Assembly (NCBI RefSeq): GCF_900129395.1
Contig: NZ_FQVP01000001.1
Coordinates: 744,001 to 808,000 of the forward strand
Length of the DNA stretch: 64,000 nucleotides
Direction: 5' to 3'
Origin: Pseudosulfitobacter pseudonitzschiae
GTDB taxonomy: Bacteria; Pseudomonadota; Alphaproteobacteria; Rhodobacterales; Rhodobacteraceae
The position numbers were made by a program, and so were the translations under genes. The notes below the pieces were generated by a model. The model searched no databases. It was not told the DNA's origin and worked only from the letters and a program-made list of their open reading frames with translations. Shown here piece by piece: positions 17,016 to 25,749 of the stretch; positions within the stretch are counted from its first letter, which is position 1, and every line of letters starts with the position of its first letter.

Positions 17016-17037
17016 GTTCGGCCCTCTCTTTCGATTT

Positions 17038-17811
17038 CTATCTGTTGACCCATTTGGGTTTGCGTTTCTCGACAAAGGCGGTGACGCCCTCGCGGTGATC
17101 TTCGGTTTTCATCAACCCGCTCAGCACCTCGTAGCTGTAGGCCAGGCTGTCATCCAAACCCTCGGCGCGGGCCAGGTCGTTCAACACACGTTTGGTGGCG
17201 CGTACGGACGAGGGTGATTGTGATGCGATGTCTTGGGCCATCTTCATGGCGGCGTCCATCAGCTCGGCCTGGGGCACCACGGCGTTCAGGATGCCATGGC
17301 CCAGCGCCTCGGTGGCGTCCATGTGGCGACCGGTGAACAGCAGCTCATTTGCCTTGGTGCGCGACATGAACCGCGACAGGCGCTGTACGCCGCCGGTGGC
17401 CGCGAAAAAGCCGACCTTGACCTCGGGCAGGGCATAGGTGGAGTTGTCCGCGCCGATGATGATGTCGCAGGCCAGCGCGGCTTCAAATCCGCCGCCCATG
17501 GCAAATCCGTTGACGGCGGCAATCACCGGCTTGTCCAGATCGAACCGTTTGGCGAGACCGGCAAAGCCGCTGTCGGGGATCTTTCCGCCCTTGCCGGACG
17601 CACTGTATTTCAGGTCATTGCCGGCCGAAAACGCCTTGTCGCCCGCACCGGTCAGCACGGCTACCCACAGGTCGTTGTTGTCGCGGAAATCGTTCCAGAT
17701 CGCGTCCATTTCCATATGCATCGGCGGATGCACGGCGTTGTAAACCTCGGGGCGGTTCATGGTTACGATCAGGATCGGACCCCGGACTTCGGTGGTGACG
17801 AATTCAGGCAT
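17038..17811 (-). CDS. Enoyl-CoA hydratase
   Basis: The ATG at 17811 (MPEFVTTEVRGPILIVTMNR) overlaps the end of the CoA ligase gene and gives 257 residues. Both catalytic glutamates are kept: Glu130 in LPEVKVG and Glu156 in TKANELLFTG, matching crotonase Glu144 and Glu164. The oxyanion segments FSAGNDLK (61-68) and NGFAMGGGFE (101-110) are present. This is the only one of the three crotonase-fold proteins in the window with a full hydratase site. In the operon it would hydrate the enoyl-CoA made by the dehydrogenase, before the SDRs. Confidence 0.93.
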   Translation of the reverse strand: MPEFVTTEVRGPILIVTMNRPEVYNAVHPPMHMEMDAIWNDFRDNNDLWVAVLTGAGDKAFSAGNDLKYSASGKGGKIPDSGFAGLAKRFDLDKPVIAAVNGFAMGGGFEAALACDIIIGADNSTYALPEVKVGFFAATGGVQRLSRFMSRTKANELLFTGRHMDATEALGHGILNAVVPQAELMDAAMKMAQDIASQSPSSVRATKRVLNDLARAEGLDDSLAYSYEVLSGLMKTEDHREGVTAFVEKRKPKWVNR

Positions 17812-19504
17812 GTGCTTTGTCCTTTCCAAGGCAGGCCGCTTGCAGGGCGCGGCGGTCAATCTTGTCGGTGGCGCCACGGGTCAACGGTTCCGACTGGAAC
17901 CAGAAATGCTCGGGCACTTTGAACTTGGCGATGTGATCGCGCAGGAACGCTTTCAGGTCTTCCTCGTCAGCGGTTTGCCCCGCGCGCAATTGAACGGCTG
18001 CGCCCACAACCTCGCCCAGACGGTCGTGCGGGACGCTGAACACACAGGCCTCGGCCACGGCGGGATGACGGTGCAATGCGCCTTCGACATCCAGACAGGC
18101 GATGTTCTCGCCGCCGCGAATGATTATGTTTTTCTTGCGGTCCACGATCGTGACAATGCCGTCGGCGTCGATATAACCCAGGTCACCAGACCGCAGCCAG
18201 CCGTCTTGCAACACCTCGGCTGTGGCCTGCGGCTTGTTCAGGTATTCGCGCATGTTGCAGGGGCTTTTGACAGTGATCTCGCCCACTTCACCCACGCCGA
18301 CGGGATGGCCCGCATCATCCAGAAATTTCAATTCCTGAACCGCGGGGTACAACCGGCCAACCGCGCCGGGACGCTCGAGGTATTCGTCGCCCAGCATGCC
18401 GATGCCGATGGCATTTGTTTCTGTCATGCCCCAGCCGGTGGCGACGGCTGCATTCTTGAACGTGCCCGCAATCTCGGCCACCTGTGCCGCGGGCCGTTTG
18501 GCCCCGCCGCTGCCGATATAGGTCAGCAACGGCAGTTCCTCACCCATTTCGCGGGCGGCCACCACCAGATCGGCGGATTGCGTCGGCACCCCCAGAAATC
18601 GCGTGATCTTTTCGTCGCGGATCAACTCGACCGCCTTGCGCGCATCCCACTTCGGCATCACCACAACCTTGGCGCCGGCAGGCATGCTCAGCATGAAACT
18701 GGGGTGGGTGGCGGTGACATGGAAAAGCGGCGTGACGATCAGCACGGCAGGGCGCGGGGCCACGGCGTCGGGGTCCTCGGGCGGATCGATCAGCGGGCCC
18801 ATGACAAAGGTCAGCAGCCACGAATAAACGGCATTCACAACGCCACGGTGGGTCTGCACCACGCCCTTGGGTTTGCCCGTCGTGCCCGAGGAATACATGA
18901 TTGCAAAGTCGTCGTCGGTGTCGATGGTGACATCAGGTGCCGCGACTTCGCCCAGACCCTGCATCAGATCGCTGTACCGCAGCGGCGTTTGCGCGTCGCG
19001 CGTGCCGATGATCGTCAGGCCCAGCGCCTGTTCGATCGGGGCAAGCCGTGCGGCGCGGTCGCCATCGGCCAGAACCAGCTTGGCCGCGCTGTCTCGCAGC
19101 GCATAGTCCAGTTCTTCGGTGGTCCACCAACCGTTCAGGAACACCACAACACCGCCAAGCGACGCAATCGCCATCATGCCCAGCAGCATTTCGGGGCTGT
19201 TGCGCATGGCCAGCGCCACCCGCGTGCCCCGCGTCACGCCGAACCGCGTCGCCAGAACATGGGCCAGCCGGTTCACATCGCCAATGAATGCATCAAAGGT
19301 CCAGCGCTCCCCTTCGAACACCAGGTATTCTGCCGCCCCGTTGTCCATTACCTCGCGGCTGTTGCGCATCATGGCCGCAACGTCACCGGGAATGTTCTTG
19401 TAAACGGTGTAATCGACGCCGCGAATATTGGCAGTGGTCAGTTCAAAGGTCGGGTCGGTGGCGGTCACATGGGCCGCTGCCTGATCATAGCTCATAGCAG
19501 TCAT
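17804..19504 (-). CDS. Acyl-CoA synthetase (AMP-forming)
   Basis: The start at 19504 (MTAMSYDQAAAH) overlaps the stop of a 14-codon leader frame and gives 566 residues; MSYDQ at 19495 is an alternative. The ATP-binding motif is MYSSGTTGKPKGVV, followed by GWGMTE, the YLNKPQATAEVLQDGWLRSG hinge region and GATDKIDRRAL near the end with the catalytic lysine. The enzyme activates a carboxylic acid as its CoA ester. It is the first gene of the minus-strand operon, so it probably feeds the hydratase, dehydrogenase and SDRs. The substrate may be the acid imported by the liv-type transporter, which is inference. Confidence 0.92.
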   Translation of the reverse strand: MTAMSYDQAAAHVTATDPTFELTTANIRGVDYTVYKNIPGDVAAMMRNSREVMDNGAAEYLVFEGERWTFDAFIGDVNRLAHVLATRFGVTRGTRVALAMRNSPEMLLGMMAIASLGGVVVFLNGWWTTEELDYALRDSAAKLVLADGDRAARLAPIEQALGLTIIGTRDAQTPLRYSDLMQGLGEVAAPDVTIDTDDDFAIMYSSGTTGKPKGVVQTHRGVVNAVYSWLLTFVMGPLIDPPEDPDAVAPRPAVLIVTPLFHVTATHPSFMLSMPAGAKVVVMPKWDARKAVELIRDEKITRFLGVPTQSADLVVAAREMGEELPLLTYIGSGGAKRPAAQVAEIAGTFKNAAVATGWGMTETNAIGIGMLGDEYLERPGAVGRLYPAVQELKFLDDAGHPVGVGEVGEITVKSPCNMREYLNKPQATAEVLQDGWLRSGDLGYIDADGIVTIVDRKKNIIIRGGENIACLDVEGALHRHPAVAEACVFSVPHDRLGEVVGAAVQLRAGQTADEEDLKAFLRDHIAKFKVPEHFWFQSEPLTRGATDKIDRRALQAACLGKDKAHA

Positions 19505-19545
19505 CGCAGGCCTGCCATGCGGCTTGCGTACATGGAAACGGCCAT
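19501..19545 (-). CDS. Putative 14-codon leader peptide overlapping the CoA ligase start
   Basis: On the minus strand an ATG at 19545 sits 7 bases after GGGAGG, the strongest ribosome-binding site near this gene. It opens a frame of 14 codons (MAVSMYASRMAGLR) whose TGA overlaps the CoA ligase ATG as ATGA. The ligase ATG itself has only a weak Shine-Dalgarno. This arrangement suggests that ribosomes load at the leader and pass to the ligase by coupled termination-reinitiation. The peptide has no attenuator-like run of one amino acid. It could also be chance. Confidence 0.4.
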   Translation of the reverse strand: MAVSMYASRMAGLR

Positions 19546-19778
19546 GTGAATCCTCCCATTTTTGTGGACCGGGACTTCCTCCTTCCCGGTTCCTCAGGGT
19601 CAACCCTAGGCCCAAAAGAACGCACTGCCAATACCGCAGAATGGAATTGCGTTTCGCTGCGACGTAAGGTCAGAAAAACCGCCGATGGGGGAAACTTCGC
19701 GTTTACGTTGCGTTGACAACTGGCCCCCCGCACGTGACAAGTTGACCGGTACACCGACGCCGCAAAAGGCTGCCTGCT
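19546..19778. other. Divergent promoter region between the acyl-CoA operon and pgm
   Basis: This stretch of about 230 bases separates the minus-strand operon from the plus-strand phosphoglucomutase gene. It contains a perfect TTGACA at 19713-19718 on the plus strand, but no recognisable -10 at 16-18 bases. CAACT (19717-19721) and AGTTG (19740-19744) form a weak inverted repeat. I see no coding frame with a ribosome-binding site other than the leader peptide described separately. Confidence 0.4.
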
Positions 19779-21407
19779 ATGACAGTTAAGACGATTTCCA
19801 CCACCGCTTTCAATGACCAAAAACCGGGAACTTCTGGCCTTCGCAAAAAGACGCGCAGCTTCATGGTGCCGCATTATCTGGAAAATTACGTCGCGGCGAC
19901 CTTCACCGCGATTGGCGGTGGTTCGGGCAAATCATTTGTGCTGGGTGGGGACGGTCGATTCTTCAACCGAGAAGCCATCCAGACGATCCTGAAAATGGCC
20001 GCAGCCCAAGGCGCGGCAAGGGTCATCGTGGGGCAGGGCGGTTTGCTGTCCACGCCCGCCGCCTCGCACCTGATCCGCCTGAACGGGGCCGACGGGGGTT
20101 TCATCCTGTCGGCCAGCCACAACCCCGGCGGCATCGATGCGGACTTTGGCCTGAAATTCAACGCGGCCAATGGCGGTCCCGCGTCCGAGGCGCTGACAGC
20201 CAGGATCTACGACGCGACGCTGGCAATCGAAAGCTATGATATTGCGTATGTGGAGGATGTGAACCTCGACACGGTTGGCCAGACGCGGATCGGCGATATG
20301 GTCATCGACGTGGTGGACCCCGTCGTCGACTACAGCGACCTGATGGCCAGCCTGTTCGATTTCGACGCCATCCGCGCGCTTTTCGCGGGCGGGTTTTCGA
20401 TGCGGTTCGACGCCATGCACGCGGTCACCGGACCATACGCCCACAAGATCCTTGAGGGCACCCTGGGTGCGCCCGAAGGCACCGTTGTGAACGGCACCCC
20501 CTCCGAGGATTTCGGCAAGGGTCACCCCGACCCGAACCCGATCTGGGCCAAGGACCTGATGGACCTGATGCTGTCAGAGGCAGCGCCAGACATGGGGGCC
20601 GCGTCAGATGGCGACGGCGACCGGAATATGATCGTGGGCAAGGGGACATATGTCACCCCCTCGGACAGCCTGGCGATACTGGCCGCCAACGCGCATCTGG
20701 CGCCGGCCTACCGGGACGGGATCGCGGGCATTGCCCGTTCCATGCCCACCAGCGCCGCCGCCGACCGCGTCGCCGACGCGTTGGGCGTGCCCTGCTTTGA
20801 AACGCCAACGGGCTGGAAATTCTTCGGCACGTTGCTGGACGCGGACCGGGTGACCATCTGCGGCGAGGAAAGCGCCGGCACAGGATCGCATCACGTGCGT
20901 GAGAAAGACGGGTTGTGGGCTGTGCTGCTGTGGCTGAACATTCTGGCCGCGCGCGACATGACCGTGGCACAGGTTCAGGCCGACCACTGGCAACGGTTCG
21001 GGCGCAATTACTATGCGCGCCATGACTACGAAGCCGTCGAAAGCACGCGGGCCGAGGCGATGATGACGCACCTGCGCGGGCAACTGGACACCATGGCGGG
21101 GCAAAGCTTTGCCGGGCTGACCGTCACGAAGGCAGACGATTTCGCCTATACCGATCCCGTCGATGGATCGACAAGCGCCGCGCAGGGCATCCGCCTGTTC
21201 TTTGACGGTGGCGCGCGTGCCGTGTTCCGCCTGTCGGGCACCGGTACAGAAGGGGCAACCATCCGGCTTTATCTTGAGCAATTCGTGGACGACGGCGATC
21301 ACGCGGCCCCCGTTGAACAGGTGCTGGAACAGGTGCGCAAGGCAGCGCTTGAGGTCAGCGACCTGCCTGCTTTGACAGGGCGCAACACCCCCGACGTGAT
21401 CACCTGA
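19779..21407 (+). CDS. pgm: Alpha-D-phosphoglucomutase
   Basis: The 542-residue length is right for the glucose-specific phosphoglucomutase. The start MTVKTISTTAFNDQKPGTSG is followed by the phosphoserine loop SASHNPGG (111-118, Ser113), the metal loop ASDGDGDRN, the sugar-binding CGEESAG and the phosphate-binding RLSGTGTEGATIR. It interconverts glucose 1-phosphate and glucose 6-phosphate in the cytoplasm, linking glycolysis with glycogen and envelope sugar synthesis. It stands alone between the acyl-CoA region and the kinase operon, and has no evident functional link with either. Confidence 0.95.
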   Translation: MTVKTISTTAFNDQKPGTSGLRKKTRSFMVPHYLENYVAATFTAIGGGSGKSFVLGGDGRFFNREAIQTILKMAAAQGAARVIVGQGGLLSTPAASHLIRLNGADGGFILSASHNPGGIDADFGLKFNAANGGPASEALTARIYDATLAIESYDIAYVEDVNLDTVGQTRIGDMVIDVVDPVVDYSDLMASLFDFDAIRALFAGGFSMRFDAMHAVTGPYAHKILEGTLGAPEGTVVNGTPSEDFGKGHPDPNPIWAKDLMDLMLSEAAPDMGAASDGDGDRNMIVGKGTYVTPSDSLAILAANAHLAPAYRDGIAGIARSMPTSAAADRVADALGVPCFETPTGWKFFGTLLDADRVTICGEESAGTGSHHVREKDGLWAVLLWLNILAARDMTVAQVQADHWQRFGRNYYARHDYEAVESTRAEAMMTHLRGQLDTMAGQSFAGLTVTKADDFAYTDPVDGSTSAAQGIRLFFDGGARAVFRLSGTGTEGATIRLYLEQFVDDGDHAAPVEQVLEQVRKAALEVSDLPALTGRNTPDVIT

Positions 21408-21420
21408 CCACACGGCAAAG

Positions 21421-21448
21421 CTGCGAATTTACACATGAATTCCCGCAG
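21421..21448 (+). terminator. Possible hairpin after pgm
   Basis: CTGCG (21421-21425) pairs with CGCAG (21444-21448), and AATT (21426-21429) with AATT (21438-21441), leaving a two-base bulge. TTT follows. The shape is modest, but it lies 14 bases after the pgm stop, where a terminator is expected. Confidence 0.3.
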
Positions 21449-21554
21449 TTTGCGCCGGGATTAACGCTTTACATCGCGCAACTACGTCTTTTAACCTACG
21501 CCCATTCTGGCAGGTCTTTGCTCAAAGGCCGCAAAAAACCAATAGGCGATTGAC

Positions 21555-23945
21555 GTGTTTGAAAACTGGCGAAAGGTCTCAACTCCACGGGCCCAATCGG
21601 TCATTTATCCGGTCGAAATTTCGCAATGCCGCATTTCCGAACAGATGTGGGTGCCCAAAGGGTCCATCGCTTATGAATTGCGCGATGCCAACGGACGCCG
21701 CATCGGGCTGAAAGCACCCTATGACGGATTTGTTCATCCGTTCCTGGCCGTGGGTCAGACCATCGACAGCCCCGCCGTCGCCTTTTACGTGGTGCAGGCC
21801 GAAGAAGGGGCCGAACTGGACAGCGAGGGGCGCGTGCATCATGCGTCCAACGCCGACTATGCCCCTTCGGGTGACGCGGACATCGCCGAGGATGACCAGT
21901 GGGAAGACGAGGACCTGGGCGAGGAGCTGCCCAACGGCACCACGCTGGCCAACGGGCAATACACAATCAAACGCTATATCGCGGCGGGTGGTTTCGGCAT
22001 CACCTATTTCGCCGAGGACAACCTGGGCCGTTCGGTTGTCATCAAGGAATGCTTTCCCGCCTCGATCTCGCGGCGGCGTGATACCCGGGTCAGCGCCGCC
22101 ACCCGCGACCAGCAGCCGACGCTGCGCAAGTGCATCCGGCTGTTCGTGAAAGAGGCGCGGGTGCTGGCACAGTTGCACCACCCCAATATCGTGGGCGTCA
22201 AAGGCTGTTTCGAGGAAAACGGCACCGCCTATATGGTGCTGGAACGGGTCCACGGCCGTGACATCGACTGGAACCTTGAGCACAACCGCGAGGCGCTGAC
22301 GCCCGAGTTCGTGGAGTTTCTGGCGCGCACGATGCTGGACACGCTGGCCACGGTGCATGACGCCGGAATGCTGCACCGTGACGTGTCGCCCGGCAACATC
22401 ATGATTGACGAGGACAGCCAGCCGATGCTGATCGACTTTGGCGCCGCGCGTGCCGAGGTGACCAAGGCCAGCCGCGCCGTGTCGACACATCCCGTGGTCA
22501 AGGACGGCTATTCTCCGAACGAGCTTTATATCGCGGGCGCCTTGCAGACGCCTGCAACCGATCTCTATGCGCTGGCGGGGACGCTTTACCACGTGATTAC
22601 GGGCGCTGTGCCGCCTGCTGCGGACATGCGCCAGCATATGATATCAAACGGCGAGGCGGACCCCTATGTGCCCCTGTCGGGGCAATATCCCGATCATGCG
22701 CAGGGCCTGTTGTCGGCCATCGACAAATGCATGTCCCTGCGCATGGCCGACCGCAGTCAGACCGCCGCGGAATGGCTGGCGATGATGGACACCAAGGCCC
22801 CCGCGAAAGACCGGGCCAAAGCGGCAGAGGCAAAGACGGCCAAACCTGCCCCCGAAAAAGCCGCGCCTGCAAAGGCCCCGTCGCTCACGGCCTTTCTGGC
22901 AACTGCGTTGTCGCGTCAGAATTCGGGGGCCTTGAACAAGACACCGTTGGTTGCCCCCGAAACTCTGCGTGACTGGGCCCGCGACCTGATCGAGAAGGCG
23001 CGGCTGTTTCACGGCAGCAACAAGGCCTTTGGCCTGTTGACGCCGGACGATTTCACCGTGGTCGATGGCAAGCACCTGAAGCTGCGCCTGGATTTCGATC
23101 CAGTGCCGATGTCGTCCAAGGTTGCTGCTGCAAACGTGCCTGCGGCGATGACCCGCTATGTCGCGCCAGAGTTGCTGGCGGCGGATGTGGCGGTGACAGA
23201 GGCGTCGGATGTCTACGCGATTGCCGCGATCATGTTCGCCTGCCTGACTGGTCGTCCGCCCGCCGCCGACGTCACGCGCAAGATCCCCGCCACGATGTTC
23301 GGCCCGAAGCCATTGTTTGACACCATCGACGCGGCGCTGAATCCCAGACCCGGACAGCGCCCGACCCTGGATGCCTTTGCACGGTTCACGACCCTTTCGA
23401 CCCGTGACGCCGAAACGGCCAAGGCAACAGACAGTGCGAAACCAAAGCCCAAGCCCAAACCGCGCGCCGCACCCAAGGATGCGCCGCCGAAACGGGCACC
23501 GGCAGGGGACCATCCCAGCGGCTTCCTGTCATGGGCCACGCTGGTCATGACCGGTGCGCTGATCCCTCTGGCGGTGGCTTCGGTGGCGAATATGTTCACC
23601 TTTGGCGACCCGTTGTATTCGTTTGAGACCATAAGGCTTTTCATCGGGGAAAAATTTGACGTGGACGGCGATGTACCGTGGTTCGCGGCAGCGTTTCTGG
23701 CGGTGAGCGGTGTGATTTTTGCGCTGATCACCCGTCAGGCCCGCAAGGCGCGCCCGGTGCCTGAACGGCGCTGGTTGCCTGTCGTTTCGGCCTTCTTGCT
23801 GGGCTTCCAGATCCTGCCCGTACTGCTTGCCGAACAGGTTTATACCGAGGCCCCCTCGCACCACGAACTTTTGCTGAGCGTCGGCCTGGGGGCGGTCTTT
23901 GCCCTTGTGGCGGTGTTCCTCTTTCGTCCGAAACCCGCCGCCTGA
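21555..23945 (+). CDS. Membrane-anchored Ser/Thr protein kinase with a second degenerate kinase domain
   Basis: The protein has 796 residues and starts with GTG. Residues 1-85 form a small beta-rich domain resembling a lipoyl/HlyD-like hairpin (APYDGFVHPFLAVGQTIDS), followed by an acidic linker. The active Hanks-type kinase covers about 135-410: glycine loop AAGGFGIT (143-150), Lys164 in VVIKE, HRDVSPGN (274-281) and DFG (294-296). After an Ala/Lys/Pro linker, residues 462-614 look like a remnant kinase C-lobe: TRYVAPELL (533-541) and SDVYAIAAIMFACLTGRPP are kept, but the glycine loop, HRD and DFG are missing. A second Pro/Lys linker leads to about four membrane spans (658-680, 710-726, 741-760, 772-790). 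It heads the FHA operon and is its only predicted kinase. Confidence 0.92.
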   Translation: MFENWRKVSTPRAQSVIYPVEISQCRISEQMWVPKGSIAYELRDANGRRIGLKAPYDGFVHPFLAVGQTIDSPAVAFYVVQAEEGAELDSEGRVHHASNADYAPSGDADIAEDDQWEDEDLGEELPNGTTLANGQYTIKRYIAAGGFGITYFAEDNLGRSVVIKECFPASISRRRDTRVSAATRDQQPTLRKCIRLFVKEARVLAQLHHPNIVGVKGCFEENGTAYMVLERVHGRDIDWNLEHNREALTPEFVEFLARTMLDTLATVHDAGMLHRDVSPGNIMIDEDSQPMLIDFGAARAEVTKASRAVSTHPVVKDGYSPNELYIAGALQTPATDLYALAGTLYHVITGAVPPAADMRQHMISNGEADPYVPLSGQYPDHAQGLLSAIDKCMSLRMADRSQTAAEWLAMMDTKAPAKDRAKAAEAKTAKPAPEKAAPAKAPSLTAFLATALSRQNSGALNKTPLVAPETLRDWARDLIEKARLFHGSNKAFGLLTPDDFTVVDGKHLKLRLDFDPVPMSSKVAAANVPAAMTRYVAPELLAADVAVTEASDVYAIAAIMFACLTGRPPAADVTRKIPATMFGPKPLFDTIDAALNPRPGQRPTLDAFARFTTLSTRDAETAKATDSAKPKPKPKPRAAPKDAPPKRAPAGDHPSGFLSWATLVMTGALIPLAVASVANMFTFGDPLYSFETIRLFIGEKFDVDGDVPWFAAAFLAVSGVIFALITRQARKARPVPERRWLPVVSAFLLGFQILPVLLAEQVYTEAPSHHELLLSVGLGAVFALVAVFLFRPKPAA

Positions 23946-23992
23946 GGCGATCACAAGCCCCTCTCCGGGACCGAATTCAAAAGGAAAGACAG

Positions 23993-24580
23993 ATGGAAAA
24001 GAAACAGTTTTACCGCTCGTCGGACCTGCCTGACTCCGAAGGCAGTGCCTCGAAGAAAACCCGGCCCCTGGGCGACAACGCGGGCAGAGGCGCGGCGACC
24101 ACGCCAGCCGAAGAGGTGCGGATGACGCCCGACCCGGAATCCACCGCGCGCAAGAGCCCGCCGAAAACGCGGCCCCTGGGCCATGGCGGCAGCCGCGCGG
24201 ATGCGGCACCGGCGATGGACGCCGATGACGACAGCCTGCCCGTGGTCGGTTGGCTGGTGGTTTACAAGGGGCCCGGCCGCGGCAAGGCCGTGCAGTTGGT
24301 CAATGGCATGAACTCCATCGGGCGTGGCGACGATCAGGCCGTACAGGTGGATTTCGGCGACGAAAGCATTTCGCGCGGCACCCATGCCTATGTGATCTAC
24401 GACGATGAAGAGCGCAATTTCCACGTCAGCCACGGCGGTAAGCAGAACCTTGTGCGCCTGAACGGCAAACCGGTGCTGAACTCAGAGCCGCTGGCCAATG
24501 GTGACAACATCCGTCTGGGTGCCACGACCATGCGGTTCTGCGCGCTGTGTGGCCCTGATTTCGACTGGTCCGACGCATGA
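23993..24580 (+). CDS. FHA-domain protein with two KTRPLG repeats
   Basis: The 195-residue protein has a disordered N-terminal half and a C-terminal FHA domain (about 105-178) that binds phosphothreonine. The FHA motifs are SIGRGDDQAVQVDFGDESIS-type (GR at 110-111, SRGTH at 127-131) and the GKQNLVRLNGKPV turn. The N-terminal half has two nearly equal short motifs, KKTRPLGDN (21-29) and PKTRPLGHG (58-66), each with one threonine in a basic context. These look like phospho-acceptor sites for the kinase encoded before it, as in GarA-type proteins where the tail docks on the protein's own FHA domain. An ATGA overlap joins it to the phosphatase gene. Confidence 0.9.
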   Translation: MEKKQFYRSSDLPDSEGSASKKTRPLGDNAGRGAATTPAEEVRMTPDPESTARKSPPKTRPLGHGGSRADAAPAMDADDDSLPVVGWLVVYKGPGRGKAVQLVNGMNSIGRGDDQAVQVDFGDESISRGTHAYVIYDDEERNFHVSHGGKQNLVRLNGKPVLNSEPLANGDNIRLGATTMRFCALCGPDFDWSDA

Positions 24581-25749
24581 GCAAGGCGCGGTTTCATTAC
24601 GACACGGCCTTTGCGCTGTCGCAGGGCGGGCGGGACTATCAGGAGGATTGCCTGCTGTCCGCCTTTGGCGGTGGCGCGGCACAGGGCTTTGCCGTTCTGG
24701 CCGATGGCATGGGCGGGCAGGCGGCGGGGGACGTCGCCTCGCAACTGGTGGCCTATGAAGTCGCATTCGATCTGCAGAACCGTCTGCGCGACGGACCGGG
24801 GGCCGAGAACGGCCTGCCTGCCAGCCTGCGCGGCATGGCGGACCGTGCCAATGAAACCATCGCCGACAATGTCGAACACAACCCCGACCGCGAGGGTATG
24901 GGGGCCACGTTGCTGGCCACCGTCATGTTCCAGAACCGGCTGTATTGGGTGTCTGTGGGCGACAGCCCGCTGTACCTGTACCGCGACGGCGCGCTGCGCC
25001 AGATCAACGAAGATCACTCCATGGCCCCGATCATCGCCAAGATGGTCGAAGACGGCGAGCTTGACCCAGAAGCGGCGCTGAACCATCCCAACCGCAATGC
25101 GCTGACCTCGGTGCTGATGGGGGGCAAGGTCAAGCTGAAGAACGCGCCCGAGACCGCCACCGAGCTGCAACAGGGCGACGTGGTGATTGCCGCCAGCGAT
25201 GGTCTGCAATTCCTGTCCGACGCGATGATTGCCGAGGTTTTGGCCGAACAGGCGGGTGCGTCGTCGCAGCAGATATGCACCGCACTGATGCAAGCGCTCG
25301 AGGCGCTGGACGATCCCGATCAGGACAACATCGCCATTCTGGTGCTGCAACTTGCCCGCCAGACCGACACGCCACCGCCGCCACGCGGACGGCCCCAGCA
25401 GATCACCCGCGAACGGCCCAAGGCCGCCGCCGCCGCCGTGCGCAGCGTCGAGACGTTCATGCCCGAACCCGACCCCGAGCAGATCAAGCAAGCCGCCCCG
25501 CAGCCCGCAGCGCCTGCGGGGCAAGCCACTCCGTCCAAGCTGCCGCTGGCCTTGATCGCCGGCGTTATCGTGGCCGCTCTGGTCGTCCTGGTGCTGGCCT
25601 ATCTCTACATTTTCGGCCGACCGGCGCCGGGTCGGATGCAAATGTCTGAATACCCCGTGACATCGGAACGTGCATCCGCAAGTGCCGGCCGCGAAACGGA
25701 TAAATATCTTGGCTATGACCAGAACCGGAGCATGAGCAGTGGCAGATAA
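24577..25749 (+). CDS. PP2C-family Ser/Thr protein phosphatase with C-terminal membrane anchor
   Basis: The protein has 390 residues. The PP2C domain covers about 5-262, with its metal ligands in RDYQEDC (19-25), LADGMGG (41-47), ASDGL (206-210) and DQDNIAIL (248-255), and GMGATLLATV and VGDSPLYLYR between. A proline-rich linker leads to one membrane span (about 323-346) and a short outer tail. It should remove phosphate from threonines set by the kinase, from the cytoplasmic side of the membrane. In type VI secretion the same role is played by PppA, which is soluble; the anchor is a difference. It overlaps its neighbours on both sides. Confidence 0.93.
   Translation: MSKARFHYDTAFALSQGGRDYQEDCLLSAFGGGAAQGFAVLADGMGGQAAGDVASQLVAYEVAFDLQNRLRDGPGAENGLPASLRGMADRANETIADNVEHNPDREGMGATLLATVMFQNRLYWVSVGDSPLYLYRDGALRQINEDHSMAPIIAKMVEDGELDPEAALNHPNRNALTSVLMGGKVKLKNAPETATELQQGDVVIAASDGLQFLSDAMIAEVLAEQAGASSQQICTALMQALEALDDPDQDNIAILVLQLARQTDTPPPPRGRPQQITRERPKAAAAAVRSVETFMPEPDPEQIKQAAPQPAAPAGQATPSKLPLALIAGVIVAALVVLVLAYLYIFGRPAPGRMQMSEYPVTSERASASAGRETDKYLGYDQNRSMSSGR

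Noticed and set aside
17759-19549. A 596-codon plus-strand frame opposite the CoA ligase gene
   Set aside because: The minus strand has all acyl-CoA synthetase motifs; the plus-strand product has no recognisable domain and looks like a shadow.
21468-21496. TTTACA and TTAACC as a promoter for the kinase operon
   Set aside because: Spacing is acceptable but the -10 matches the consensus poorly, so I do not annotate it.
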